Assembly (NCBI GenBank): GCA_017562135.1
Contig: QEYB01001025.1
Coordinates: 44,611-108,610, forward strand
Reading direction: 5' to 3'
Origin: Dipylidium caninum
Lineage: Eukaryota > Platyhelminthes > Cestoda > Cyclophyllidea > Dipylidiidae
Length of the DNA stretch: 64,000 nt
Program-made: the position numbers and the translations under genes
Shown here: positions 13,581-24,168 of the stretch, in pieces
How positions within the stretch are numbered: position 1 is the stretch's first letter
How the letters are laid out: the number at the start of each line of letters is the position of its first letter
Notes under the pieces: model-generated
What the model was told of the DNA's origin: nothing
Database searches by the model: none
What the model saw: the letters and a program-made list of their open reading frames with translations, nothing else

Positions 13581-15953
13581 ACCAGGCTCCTTCTTGCCAT
13601 GCCCGCATTGCGTGTGTCTCCTCGTAGCCCTTTTGCATGCCATTGCGGTGGGCAATCTGTACAGCCTACGTATTCTTGTTTTGAAACTGCTTCTTCCTCA
13701 TCCTTCTTCAAGACCATGCCAATTCTTCCAAGTCCTCATTTTACACAATGCATTGCCTACACTGTTTACTCGCCTCTCCCCTATTTGCCTCAATTTCCCA
13801 CTATTTTAACACCACCTACCCTCCGTCTTTCGCCGTCCTTCAACAGAGACATTGTCTTTTTGTCCATTCCATGCCGACCCCCCCATCTTACCACCTATTG
13901 CTTGCGACAAGGCTTTGCGCACGCTGCCACCCACCATCTGCAGTATTCCATCTAAACCCCTTCACTGCATTTTAACACTGCCTCCCTCACTCACTCCGCC
14001 CTTTGCCCTCTTTAACTCTCGACCATCCCCACTTCACACCACTATATCCTTCTGACAATGCCTCGAACGCAACATTATATTCGCTCCATTTGTCTGCATA
14101 CCTGTGTCCTTTGATGCGTATCAACCAGGTCATTCGTCATCCTCTCTTGTACACGTCCTGCAAGCAGTCTGCAAAGCCGTCCTATAGAGTATTCCATATT
14201 TTCAAAGTGCGGCCCTTTCCCCGTAACAGAACAACTTTATCAGCATCATCGAGCCTATTCACATGTCTTTCAGAGTGCAACCACTTTAGGTCAAGTGACA
14301 TGGAGGGAAGGACAAACATAACGAACGTGAATGAGCCAATTTCCCTTTCTGCTGCCTCTTCGTCCCCGATGACAGATGAAGAGATAAGGATGCATCCCTG
14401 GAGGCTTCGATCGGATCTTCATGGTAGGCAGGGAGACAACAGACTTCCTAACACTTCACCCACCATATCCTTTTACAATTTCGATCAGTTGGTCTCAAGG
14501 CTAAGAGAGGTTCATTTATTAGCCATCTATGCCAATAAATGAATCGGTCTGGCGACCCTTCTTCGAGTGGAAAGAACGGCCATTTTTTCTTGATTGTGCA
14601 AATTCGCCGATGATCAAGCATTTAAGAAGCCTGTTGAGAGAAGTACTTTCTTCGCCAAGTTGCCATCCACAACTCAAATATCACGCTCAACTGATGGCCA
14701 ATTTCAATATCAGGATTTCACTTCACAGACCAAAGTCCACTTTAGCATTTTTTCCTCACGAGATAATTCTGCTTCCGGTCACAGCAATACCAATTTCACA
14801 ATTTCCAAGACTTTGTCCACGGCTCTACCTGCTGCCGCCTGCCGCTCAACGGAGTTAATTCTACTGTGACACTCATTTAACATTGTCTCTCTTCTTCTCT
14901 TCCCCCCTTACCCACTTTACTAACTACCTACTACCTCATTTCAGTCTTCTTCAACGCGCAGTTTATCCACCAATGCCCTCCATCTTGACATTAACAAATA
15001 GCGCTCTACTGCATCACGCATGTACATGCATTCTACAAGTCGCTACCTGGCCACGGACTGCAGAAGCATCAAACGAATATGTCGTGGCTCTAGCACTTGA
15101 TGCTCCCCTCCCCATGACCCACCAAACCCTTTTCGTTGGCATGCTTAATTCTCCCCCAGGCCAGTTTTCGGCACAAGTCTAACAATATCTCGTTGCGAGA
15201 ACCTCATTCACAAGTGGAAGCTATCTAGCCAAATGCAGAGACAAAGAAACTCATTCGACTACGGATAATTCAAAGAAGTGGCGCTCATAGATGACTAGTT
15301 TCAAAAACGCAAACCAGCGCCACAATTAGATTCGATTAACGTAGTCAAGCAAATTCAACCCTCTACACAAAGTTCAATACATTGCGTGCATTAACAATGT
15401 AACAACAACGAGATCCTAACAGCCCCAACCCCTACCTTCATGATGTTAACCATAATAAAATTACACAATCTGCGCTTCTAGCTCAAATGGACGTAGTGAT
15501 CAACATATACAAATGAAATAATAATGGCAAATTCAGTACGAATAACACATGTCAGGATGATGGACCTTAAGTTCCTCACGTAATTAACAAAAGGAATTCT
15601 CTGTTTTTTGACAGATGTGGTAGCAGTTGAAGGAAGCGTGAACAAATAGAGAAGTAAGAGGCGCTTATCAACCAGCAGAGGAACACCGCAGTGGCAGCAA
15701 CCAACGAAGACAACGTTCAACATATAACCACTGAAATTGAATAAGCCGCTTCAAAAGACTGCAGTGCTAAAAGTAGAAGCCTAATGAGAACAACATTACC
15801 TCTGACATGATAGACTTGTTAAAAGCATCAATTTTATAAAGTCGGAAGAGGTCTAGAATGAACATTCACAACAAGAAAGAGCACGAAAGCTGCCAATCAC
15901 TAACAGCGTTTTAAGGCCACTTGGCTCACGCATTTATCTTGGCAATGCATCAG
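13581..15953. other. Pyrimidine-rich stretch with unassigned frames
   Basis: The strand composition is strongly C/T-biased from about 13,680 to 15,000, which keeps several plus-strand frames open by chance. Frames at 14,003-14,542 and 14,594-14,869 lie in the same phase and are separated by two stops. The second is Ser/Thr/Gln-rich. No domain, paralogue or splice signal supports either. From 15,200 to 15,950 the DNA is A-rich and holds nothing recognisable. Confidence 0.4.
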
Positions 15954-16037
15954 AAGATTCTATTCCACAAAGTCGACTCGGATTTTCCCACCGACGAAAG
16001 CAGGATGAAACGATGGGAAAAGCTGTTCCTTAACGAA
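15954..16037 (+). CDS. Possible 28-codon internal exon
   Basis: This is an open segment bounded by a plausible acceptor (gcatcag before 15,954) and a consensus donor (gaa followed by gtaagt at 16,038). Both boundaries are in phase 0 and the 84 bases encode a charged peptide containing DFPTDESRMKRWEKLF. A run of a basic-aromatic kind (KRWEKLF) is reminiscent of many DNA-binding folds but is too short to name. No flanking exons were identified, and the acceptor lacks a strong pyrimidine tract, so this stays a weak call. Confidence 0.25.
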
Positions 16038-17985
16038 GTAAGTCAAGATCCCATGCACTTCTTTTTTCCTCCAATCCAGCTCTCGCCCTATCTCCAGGAG
16101 CTTCACTCATGATTATCGGTTCTCTCTCTACATCTCCGCTCAATCTATGCTCCGTATCATCTCTCGCTATCTCCTTGACTCCCATCCACTCCTCGCCTCG
16201 TATTGCTTCATTGTAGAAGCGAATGTCTAAACGTCTTCTGCACCTACGGATTGCTGTGGCCTGTCGAGAAAATTTTCGAACGGGAAGAGCGTAGAAGCAA
16301 CACAGAGCGGACCAGCGAAGAGGACAGAAAAGGAGAAGGAGGAAGGTGGATAATACGTTAAGAAAACAAATTGGGGGAGAACAAGCAAATCGTATTACAC
16401 AAGACAATCCAACATCGGGACTCACATCACGAGATCCCCGGAGGAGACTGGAAAATAACCTAAAGGACGAGACCCAAAAGGGGAAGTGGAAACAGTAAGG
16501 ACAAGTTGCAATGTAGGGACACGTTTGGCATCTCTTGTCGTCAGTTGCACATTTCGTTACAGTGTTAAGTCGCGACACTCCCTCCCCCTCCCCGAGAGTT
16601 GATTGATAGTGAAATATAGTAGGTTATATAATATACATGCCCTAGTCCTCGTTATAAGCATTTTAAGTTCCATCTTCGCCTCTCTCCGCTCACACATGTG
16701 CATTTGGTCCTCTAACCGCCTGATATGTTCCAATCTGAGTGGAGCGAAGGCGGGAATGGAGCATGAAGCAGGGGAGTTAGGATCCTCTGCGCTGGAAGAT
16801 GTGGGATAGTTAATTTGTGAAGATGTGAAAAGATGGCTGAGAAAACACGTTGAACAAGCGGAGGAGAGGAGAAGTGGAAGAGTGGGAAGAGGGGCTGGGA
16901 GTGCGTAAGAGGTGTGAGCAGAGGTGTAAGAAATAGTGGTAAGGGAGGCTGCCAGAGGAGACGCTGCTCGCTAGCTGGCTGGTGGCTCATTTTCTGTCTA
17001 TGATGCTTAATTGAAGCATTTTTTCCCAGTGTGACCTACGAAGTATTCGCATGAAGAAGGACAAGGCGCCCGTCGCTAATGTAGGGAAGGAGCCTGTTGT
17101 GAGCCAGGGGTGGAAGTTGTGACCTACGATTATCAGCTTGACTGGTTCTTATTTTTCATGCCGCTGAACGGTGTTAAGGCAATGTTGAACTCGAACTGGC
17201 TAGATCTCAGACGGATTGCCAGGCACACATCAAAATCGTAACAACTTTGGAGTAACGATGAGCACAGTGGAACGGACAATAAATGTGAATAAAAAGTGAC
17301 ACGACACATAAAGTGATATACTCATTTGCGCAGTAGAGGGGAGTCCAAGAGTTTGCCATCAAGCCATTACGTTAATAAACAATGAAAAGATTAATGCTAC
17401 GTTTATAAAAAAAGATTGGAAAACGGAAAAAAAAATATTGTGTTGTTTTAATGCATCAGAGAGGTACGGAATTTAGTTGGGCATATTTGTTTGCGGCGAG
17501 GATGCGATGTGCCTGATAGTGGGATGAGCGGGTTCATTTGGTGAATGTCTATTTGCCTATCCTTGATGCTTGGTATTTGTCAGGAACGCTTTATGATAAT
17601 AAATAATCCGGTTTGCGAGATTCTGCGATCGCTGCGTAAATAATTTGTGGAAACGATTGTGCTAAATTCCGATTGGAAGGAAGAACATGTAGTAGGGTCA
17701 GTGGACTGTACCTCTTGTCGTCTAAGCTCATGATCACACATTTGTCACTTTTCATTGCTCGGAACTGACAACCACTGAGGATTCCGCATGTTGGCAAAAA
17801 ACTTCTCTGGACGTATTTACACATTGTTTGCGGAAGCACTTTTGTGCGCTGCAGAAAAGGAGGTCGCTTTACTACTTAAGTCTCATGTGATACATTTTTT
17901 TTGAATTGTGTGACCAATTGCAAAATGATTGGGAGTACCTAACAATCGGCTTATGATACGGGAATATTTCCTTTGTAAGAATAGG
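16038..17985. other. No confident gene
   Basis: A 182-codon minus-strand frame at 16,030-16,578 is Cys- and Arg-rich with a hydrophobic middle. It overlaps the possible donor at 16,038 on the other strand and shows no domain, so it is not called. From 16,580 to 17,985 the sequence is A/T-richer and holds no frame worth naming. Confidence 0.4.
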
Positions 17986-17989
17986 TTTG

Positions 17990-18660
17990 TACAATTTGGA
18001 CAGTCTTAGCTCGGCGAAAGATGACTTTCACAGCCTCGACGGGGTGCTGGATCGAAGAGGCCGTCTAGTGAAGCCCCTGAGGAGGATCATGGGATTAAGA
18101 TATGTTGGTAGCCTGTCTTGCGTCCTATTTTGTGGAGGATTTGGCGTAGCTCATTTGATGCAAAGAATGTTTCCACTAAGACGTTGACATCCGCCTTTGG
18201 GTGGGGTTCGCATCATTTAAATTTTTCTGCTTTTTGGACAGGCTTCATTAGATTTGGACAATTTGTTTGGCACATGCTCTTCTTTTTAATCGAATTATCT
18301 GAAATGATAAGAATTGAGTATATGAGTACCACAAGTGTGGTGGGCGAGCACATGCAAGTCGGCTTTAACATTTCACACCGAAAGTAGAATTTTTACGTGG
18401 GAGTGTGTGTGGGGGTTGAAAAGTAGGAATTGCGGTGTATGCTCGAGACCTAACTGTTGAGGACGATAGTTGATGCTGCTCTCGGTGTAAGAATTAAGTT
18501 ACCTATCTCTCTGTTTAGGGGCATATTTTTAACTAAAATCCATCATTTTTACTTTGCGTTATTTTGTAATTCGTGTATTTTAACCATGATATGTCTTGAA
18601 GAGGTAGGATTGAGCGTCTTTACGAGGTGCGATGCAAAGGACCTTTGATTACACGTACTG
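17990..18660 (+). repeat. Diverged direct repeat, partner at 46,880-47,265
   Basis: Shared blocks in order are agctcatttgatgcaa, gtttccact, gtgtggtg-gcgagc, gcacatgc/gcgcatgc, a gaggac-gtagtt-atgctgctctcg block, a ttttt-aaaatccatca block and gatgcaaagg. The order is the same at both loci. The block ends just before the left arm of the big inverted repeat begins at 18,685. Confidence 0.7.
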
Positions 18661-18752
18661 GCAGTAGAGGCACTCCCCTTTTTAATGCATCAGTGAGAGA
18701 GTAGAGTTTATGTGAACAGAAAGTGCACAGAGTGGTGTGGAGACGGCGACAC

Positions 18753-19408
18753 TTAGAGAGGGACCGTCTCGAAGAGGTGATCTGTTGGGGAGGGCCTCAA
18801 CGGTTCGTGTTGTTCTGCGTTCCTTTCTCTAATTGTACTACCCTTCTTCTTCCGACAGCACTGTACGCATTTTCCTTTCCTAGCCACCACAATGGTGTAT
18901 GCCATTATCAGCGGTAGGGGTGTAAAGATGGACACCGCGAGAGGCATCACGGCTCCATATCGCCTCGGGTTGGGGCATTGAGTAGATGAGAACGAGCGTC
19001 GCAATTCCCGTGTTCTGAATGCCTGTCTCTATCGATATTGTGATTATCTCAGTCCGAGAACGCCGACACAGCCAGGCGATTACGTAGGCGAGGAGAAATC
19101 CCAACCCATGGGAGCGTCGCTGCCGTGGGGAAGAGGAGGGGAGAGGCTCCCAACTGAGCGTAGATGGGTAAATTGGCGTAGATCCCGAATCCGATGACGA
19201 AGAAGAGGAAGACAAAGATCAATGGCTTAAGGAGGAGGCTGACGCAACGCTTGGCCACCTTCGGCCAACGCCACTTCACCAGCATGCCAAGGAAGGCGGG
19301 GACCAGAAGGTAGCACAGTTGTCCGGCGATTTGGGAGTAGGGATGTGGATGGCTTTGGTGTCGAGAAAGAAGCGTCCGTAGATGAAAGAGTGTTAAGGGG
19401 CATCATGC
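18753..19408 (-). pseudogene. Inverted copy of the last exon of the SLC10-like gene, frameshifted
   Basis: This is the mirror copy of the exon at 26,830-27,485. It includes the acceptor (tttccag), the family motif with ETGIQNTGI in the mate (here altered in two bases just upstream) and the TAA stop. Compared with the mate it carries single-base differences in short homopolymers: an extra A and an extra G near the start, an extra base around 19,107 that shifts the frame after TLPWVG, and two lost Gs near 18,957-18,967. No copy of exons 1 or 2 lies beside it in this orientation, so it could not make a full transporter. It is either a decaying duplicate or a less well polished copy of a once-intact one. 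Confidence 0.85.
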
Positions 19409-20190
19409 CTGGAAATAGAAGAGGTTAATCCTGCGTTTAACGTTCGCGCGTGAGGACCATTGTTTGGGCCCGCCGCCCCGTCCATAATAGGTGGGTAATT
19501 TGTCAAAAGCCGAATTACCTCAGAGAGGTGACTACTAAAGCTAGTGTGAGAATTTCCTGTTTACCTAGTAGAGAATAGCACTTTTGACGAAAATGCCTGT
19601 TCCATATACGCTGCTGGCATTTGGAAGGCCAGGGGAGTTGGACGCTTCCAAAGTCGCCGCTGAGTTTCGTAGTCCGTGTGGTGACGGAAGATGCCAATGG
19701 CCGCTGACAGGTAGGAGACGGAAAAAGTCTGCCCAGAGCCGGCTACGACAGAGGCCCGAGTTGTGACTCAGTGTTGCGATCACCTTCGGGGCGACGCAAG
19801 AGCCACCTGAATTGGCAGTGTGGTTGGGTGGCAGGAGTCAACGCGTACACTTTCTCGCTTCTCTGGCGGTCAATATCTCCCAACTCCCCTTGCTTATACC
19901 TTCTTTCCTTCACGCCCATGCGGGTTGTTCTTCTAGCAAGAATATCCCAACCGCTGATTAGAGTACCGCCATGAAAAGAAAGATAGAAAGGAAGGGGCTG
20001 TTGACTCCAAATCAATCATTCGATGACGCTCTACTCATCTTTGTTTGAGTAGCGCGCAGCGACTCGCTGATTAGCAATTGCGTATGAAAAGCGGTATGTT
20101 GAACTTCTCGTGAAGGAGATTGAGCGATCAAACAATCTGCGGAGGACGTGGGCGCGAGGAGGAATAAGTAGGTGAGGCAATTTTTTCGGG

Positions 20191-20214
20191 GGAGGAGGAG
20201 GAGGAGGAGGAGGA
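20191..20214 (+). repeat. GGA trinucleotide microsatellite
   Basis: About eight GGA units lie in the left arm. The mate in the right arm (26,023-26,049) has about nine TCC units followed by a run of nine As, where this arm shows a shorter T run interrupted by CG. The length difference marks independent slippage since duplication. Confidence 0.9.
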
Positions 20215-21150
20215 AAACAAGCAGAAGTCTTCCCTCCGTGCTCTAAGCACACCTCGTCTCCTTTACCCTCCCCGCCCCAAACGCCTGCCCCAACGCTCCT
20301 CATTTCTGACAGGGCCATCACCCGAACGAGTTGGTCCCCATGAGAGCACGCAATCAGAGCTCCTTCCACCCTCTAAAGTCTTTGCTCAAAACCCACCACA
20401 TGCCACTCAGGCAATCGTTTAGTCCGACTCGACTAGTGGTGCACAGCAGTGACCCGAGCGAAGACGAGGTCTTGCCGGTCTCCTTTGGATCGGCCTCATG
20501 GAGGGGGCTGTGTAATGGAGTTGACGCGGGGGCTCTGTGATCATTGGCCTCGGCCAAACACGGCGGAGGCAGGATGGCGCTCCAGGACACGTCCGTCGGT
20601 GTGCGAACCCCTAGACTTCCCTCCTGATGCTTCCACGTTCGAGGTCTTGCTTGCCGTAACGCTGTCTGAACTTCGCCTGCTACCAAATCCCTTTCGAATT
20701 CGACGACCGTTAGGCAAAGCAGCGGAGAGTTGGAGCGATGATGGCCGACATTTTGTAAACCAGTTGATAGTGCATGCCTCTCCCCGTAATGATGTTGCAA
20801 CACCCACCAGGGGACGTTGATCACCCCTAAGGGTCACTTTGATGAAGTGGAGAGTTTATCCGCCGTCACGAAACGCATTAGCCGAACACACCAATATGCG
20901 CGTGTGCTTGCCGTCTATATCAGCGCACAGCCTGTCAACCTTCATGATCTTACTACTGAAAAGTCTATGATTATTCGACTCACCACCACTACCACAGGCG
21001 TTGTCGTCCTCATCATCAGTCCTTAGTTTGTGGCAGAGCCTTAAAGGCTTTTCAACACTCTAAATTGCCATTTTTGTGATAGAGTACACTGAGTGTGTAT
21101 GCATGTGATCATTTTTTCCTCCTGCGCCAGGAGGTTCTTGGTCCTTTGGT

Positions 21151-22592
21151 CCCTCTTAATCCCTCAGCTGTCTGCCAACCAAATAACAATCAAATGCGGT
21201 CCTGAGGGACTATGTTTGCAAGTTGCGACATGAATCAAATGATGCCGTTACGATGAGGTTAACATACTCATCTTCTGGAACTGGGTTTGGTGGTGGGTAC
21301 AGGCGATTCGCATTTTTCCCACTATGCCAAATCTCACGCGTTAATTGTGTCCCAGAATCTGTCGAATGTTGTGGGTGAGGGGGATTTATTAGGGCATAGG
21401 CCCAAATTGGCCGAGAACTAACCGTCTGTCCAACTCATGTTCCATGGAAGAGTAGTCCACAGTCTCACATGATAATGGCAGTGCGGAAGACGGGTTCCAG
21501 CTTAGCAGAAGTCTAAAAGAACTAGTAGGTGTCATTAATTTCGATGACAATCTATGCGTAATCCAGCACTTAACCCCCACACACTGTCTCGCTTTTCCTC
21601 CTCCTCGACGGGCACTTAATCTTCGAGGTATTGTGACATTCCAGACTCCATCAGCCGGGAAATATGCGCTCTTCCCAAAAGGACTCGCACTTCGTCGTTC
21701 TCTACCCACGACGGGCATGCAAAATAGGAATCTGAGTCGTCTACTCCATACCTCGACCCCTCCTCTCTCTGAAAAGCTTTCCACTGCCAGCGAAACTGAC
21801 GCTTTCACTTTCGGAGGTGTTGCTTGCCTTCTGTAAACGCCAATGAAGACCATCGAGATGAACGCCTCAACATTACACATTACCTGAAATGTGTCGCCAG
21901 GTAAAGAAACGTCGGTTTTGTAAATAAATGCGGGCAAAAGCCACCGCTGAGAGATGAGGGACAGAGAGGGTGGAAAAACAGGGTGCGGGACATTAGAGCC
22001 CGGCGCCCTGCCAAGTACGTTTACATTAAGGCGTGATTGTTTCCGTGGCCGTGTACAGGGTGGCTCCAATCCTCGCAACCCAGGAGCAGGAGTGTTGGAG
22101 AGACCTTGAAGGATAGTGAGGGAGCACAGCGTGGTCGAAGCCTCAGTGCAGAGAAACTCTCCTCAGGCTGGTGCAGTATCGAGGCAATTGGTGGGGGAGA
22201 ATCCCCACTGCGGTAAGGTCGGTACAGCCCCAACTCGAATGGATGAAGGGAGGTGTGGACGCAAGGCTGGGCAGTCGGTGTGATTCAACCTGCGAAGCGT
22301 CCTCCACCCCCAACTGCCTCGCCACCCCTCGTCAGCCAAAATGGTTGAGCTGAGTGCGTACCGCTGAGAGGCGACCTCCATCCTACCCGAGGTCTCAGTC
22401 CTTTGTGCGCGGGTGTGGAGCATTGTGCTTATGTCTGTGCCAGCATCTCTGCCTCTACGTGTGTGTGTGTGTATGTGTGCACGTGTGTGTGTGCGGATGA
22501 GCGATTGTTGTTTGGTTGGCGAAAAACAGAAATGCTTGGCAACCTCAAGACAGACACACACACGTTGATGAAAGTTGATTGTGTCAACTGCC
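21151..22592. other. Upstream region of the SLC10-like gene
   Basis: This single-copy stretch lies between the left arm and the transporter start. It holds a 229-codon minus-strand frame (21,389-22,078) rich in Arg, Ser and Pro, with no domain that I recognise. Such a length is somewhat unusual by chance but not decisive. A TG-rich microsatellite lies at 22,459-22,494, about 100 bases before the transporter ATG and presumably in its promoter or 5' leader. No TATA-like element can be assigned with confidence. Confidence 0.4.
22459..22494 (+). repeat. TG dinucleotide microsatellite
   Basis: This is an imperfect TG run interrupted by one TA and one CAC. It sits just upstream of the SLC10-like coding start. 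Confidence 0.9.
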
Positions 22593-23397
22593 ATGAGAAG
22601 GACTATGCACGTCTGCCTCCTCATCCTCCTCTTCAGCACCCGCCACCACTCTGTCGCCGCTTTCTCTCCCACCGAGACGCAAGAGTCGATCGGTGGACTA
22701 ATCTGCGAGCCTCGCGTCCTCACCGACCGTCGGCGGATCGACGCTGAGGCCGCCAATCTGTCGGCCTCCGGTGGAATCGCGAGCGCGACCACGACCACGA
22801 AGACACTCACTTCCATGCATGCCTTCAATCTGTCCTGTCCCACTGACAATCTCACCTTCCCGAGTAATGGTGTGCCCCACACACTGGTCTGCAACTTCAC
22901 TGGACACACGAGTACTCATGTGGCGCGTCCTTTGACACCGATTCACGCTGTGGCCACCCTCGTCCCCGCCTTCTGGATCTACCTCAGTCCGGGTGAGGTT
23001 GACATGACGCTCAACTTCAGCATAGGCCGACATCGCATGGGCAGTGTCTACTTGAACGTGTGGATCAGAGAGGCGAAGCAAGGCGGCGGAGGAGGCACGT
23101 TCCACTCTTTTGATCGACTGAACGTCAGTTCGGTGCATCAGTACACCCGATGGCTGGTGAACGAGTGGGACGCACGAGGAAAACGAGCAGCAGCACCAGC
23201 GGCAATGGGCATTCACCTGAAGGTTCTACGGCCGAAGTGTTGCAGAGATCATATTTTCGCGTCATCGTAGCAGGCATGATCTGCTGTCTCACCTTGGTCA
23301 TGGGTTGTGAGCTAGACGCCATGGCGATGTTTGAGTTCTTCAAAAAACCGGTGGCCCCTCGATCGGCTTCCTGTGCCAGTTTGGCTTAATGCCACTG
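22593..23397 (+). CDS. SLC10-family transporter (SLC10A3/A5-like), exon 1
   Basis: This is the first coding exon of a sodium/bile-acid-cotransporter superfamily (SLC10) membrane protein. The ATG at 22,593 was chosen because it opens a typical signal peptide (MRRTMHVCLLILLF, then cleavage near SVAA). About 190 extracellular residues follow, with at least six N-glycosylation sequons (such as NLS, NLT, NFT, NFS and NVS). After a Ser/Gly linker come the first membrane segments (VIVAGMICCLTLVMGCELD, then FEFFKKPVAP and GFLCQFGLMPL). A long lumenal or extracellular N-terminus is a feature of the SLC10A3/A5 branch, whose substrates are poorly known. The exon ends in phase 0 at a consensus donor (gtgagt). 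Two single-base deletions break it, near 23,180 and 23,355. Counting those two bases, the three exons total 1,635 bases, or 544 residues plus stop, somewhat longer than the 440-480 residues usual for vertebrate relatives. Confidence in the family is high, and in an intact product is low. Confidence 0.85.
23180..23183 (+). other. Probable -1 frameshift in an A run, SLC10-like exon 1
   Basis: The extracellular domain reads in one phase up to about here, and the first membrane segment reads in the phase one base earlier. The AAAA run is the simplest place for a lost base, because the two phases then join as a Gly-Lys-Thr-Ser-rich linker. Both phases are open over about 23,150-23,268, so the exact point is not fixed. 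Confidence 0.6.
23355..23358 (+). other. Probable -1 frameshift in a C run, SLC10-like exon 1
   Basis: The phase carrying FEFFKKPVAP runs into a stop soon after the CCCC run. The conserved continuation GFLCQFGLMPL up to the donor reads one base out of phase. A single lost C explains this. Confidence 0.75.
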
Positions 23398-23996
23398 GTG
23401 AGTCGGCCTATTGCACTGTTATTGACTGCATTTTCGTCTAACTTCGTCAGAACCGATAGCCGCTGACAGCCGCCGACTTTCCACTTGGTCGGTGAAAACT
23501 GCTGCGTTTGGGAAATGATGTAGACTAGACGCAACGGAAGGAAATCCTGATGATTAGGTCCGAGGACGTAGTGCTGCCACCACCACAGGTTAATCAGCCT
23601 TCCAGTTGCGTTGGAGTTGAGATGGTGGCGCTGCGGGAAGGGTGTTGGCGTTCTCCTAAGCGGCAAAGTGAGGCCTCACGTACATCGGCCTCCCTAATGA
23701 GTGGGGCCGAGGTTTCTCAACTGTCCATTCGTTCGTTAGTTCTTTCTTGAAATCGTTGGACGCTTGGTTGATTGTTTGAGTAAAGTTGTAGGCAAGGTTA
23801 GGTAAGTGAGTGTGGAAGGAATCACGCACCGAAGACGTGGAAGATGAGGAAGGGTCAGCAGTGGATGTGTGTGCGCGTCTGTGCTCGTGAATGCTCGACT
23901 CTTCCAGCCGACAGACCGACTAACTGACTGACCGCCAGCATTTGTGCATCTCCATTGCGTGCACCAACACGACGACACTGACGCTGACGGGAACAG
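23398..23996 (+). other. Intron 1 of the SLC10-like gene
   Basis: It starts with gtgagt and ends with gggaacag. Both boundaries are in phase 0 and join LMPL to IAFGVAMLVP. No other gene is visible inside its 599 bases. Confidence 0.75.
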
Positions 23997-24168
23997 ATAG
24001 CATTTGGCGTGGCGATGCTGGTGCCGATCAAACCGGAGTTCGGATTCGGCCTCCTCACCACCGGTTGCTGTCCTGGTGGCGGTGGATCAAACATCTGGAC
24101 TCTGTTGTTAAACGGAGATCTCAACCTCAGCATGACCATGACCTTCGTCAGCTCTGTCGCTGCCTTGG
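23997..24168 (+). CDS. SLC10-family transporter, exon 2
   Basis: This exon encodes the core of the SLC10 fold: a membrane segment IAFGVAMLVPIKPEFGFG, then TGCCPGGGGSNIWTLLLNGD and LNLSMTMTFVSSVAALG. The Pro-Gly-Gly-Gly-Gly-Ser-Asn run followed by a Gly-Asp and a Ser-Met-Thr block is the hallmark of the family, matching the CxPGG-S-N and G-D-x-x-L-S-x-x-M-T positions known around the discontinuous helix that binds sodium. The acceptor at 23,996 was preferred over the ag at 24,000 because only the former keeps the phase. The exon ends in phase 1 at a gtgagt donor. No breaks are seen. Confidence 0.9.

Larger units (their letters stand above)
18685..21150 (-). repeat. Left arm of a 2.4 kb inverted repeat
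   Basis: The reverse complement aligns along its whole length with 25,060-27,550. A 60-base sample near 20,881-20,940 differs at only two positions from its mate, so I estimate mid-90s percent identity for the central part. Identity drops at the inner edge (21,060-21,150), where matching needs several small indels. The outer edge breaks sharply about 65 bases beyond the stop codon of the transporter. The arm contains the inverted last exon of the SLC10-like gene, part of its preceding intron and a GGA microsatellite at 20,191-20,214. Confidence 0.9.

Noticed and set aside
13599..14055. Several overlapping plus-strand frames rich in Pro, Ser and His
   Set aside because: The strand is almost entirely C/T here, which removes stops in all frames. 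The overlap of four open phases argues against coding.
14594..14640. KFADDQAF, resembling the Ala-Asp-Asp core of a reverse transcriptase
   Set aside because: Isolated four-residue match in a pyrimidine-rich frame with no supporting motifs.
16030..16578. A 182-codon Cys/Arg-rich minus-strand frame
   Set aside because: No domain, no splice signals and no paralogue. Its composition follows the local base bias.
20354..20837. Long frames in the left inverted arm with matching pieces in the right arm
   Set aside because: The arms share the DNA, but indels between them break the frames in different places, and on the right they lie inside an intron. They look like shadows and not genes.
22163..22909. 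A 248-codon minus-strand frame
   Set aside because: It lies antisense to the signal peptide and extracellular part of the SLC10-like exon and crosses the TG microsatellite. The plus strand explains the sequence better.
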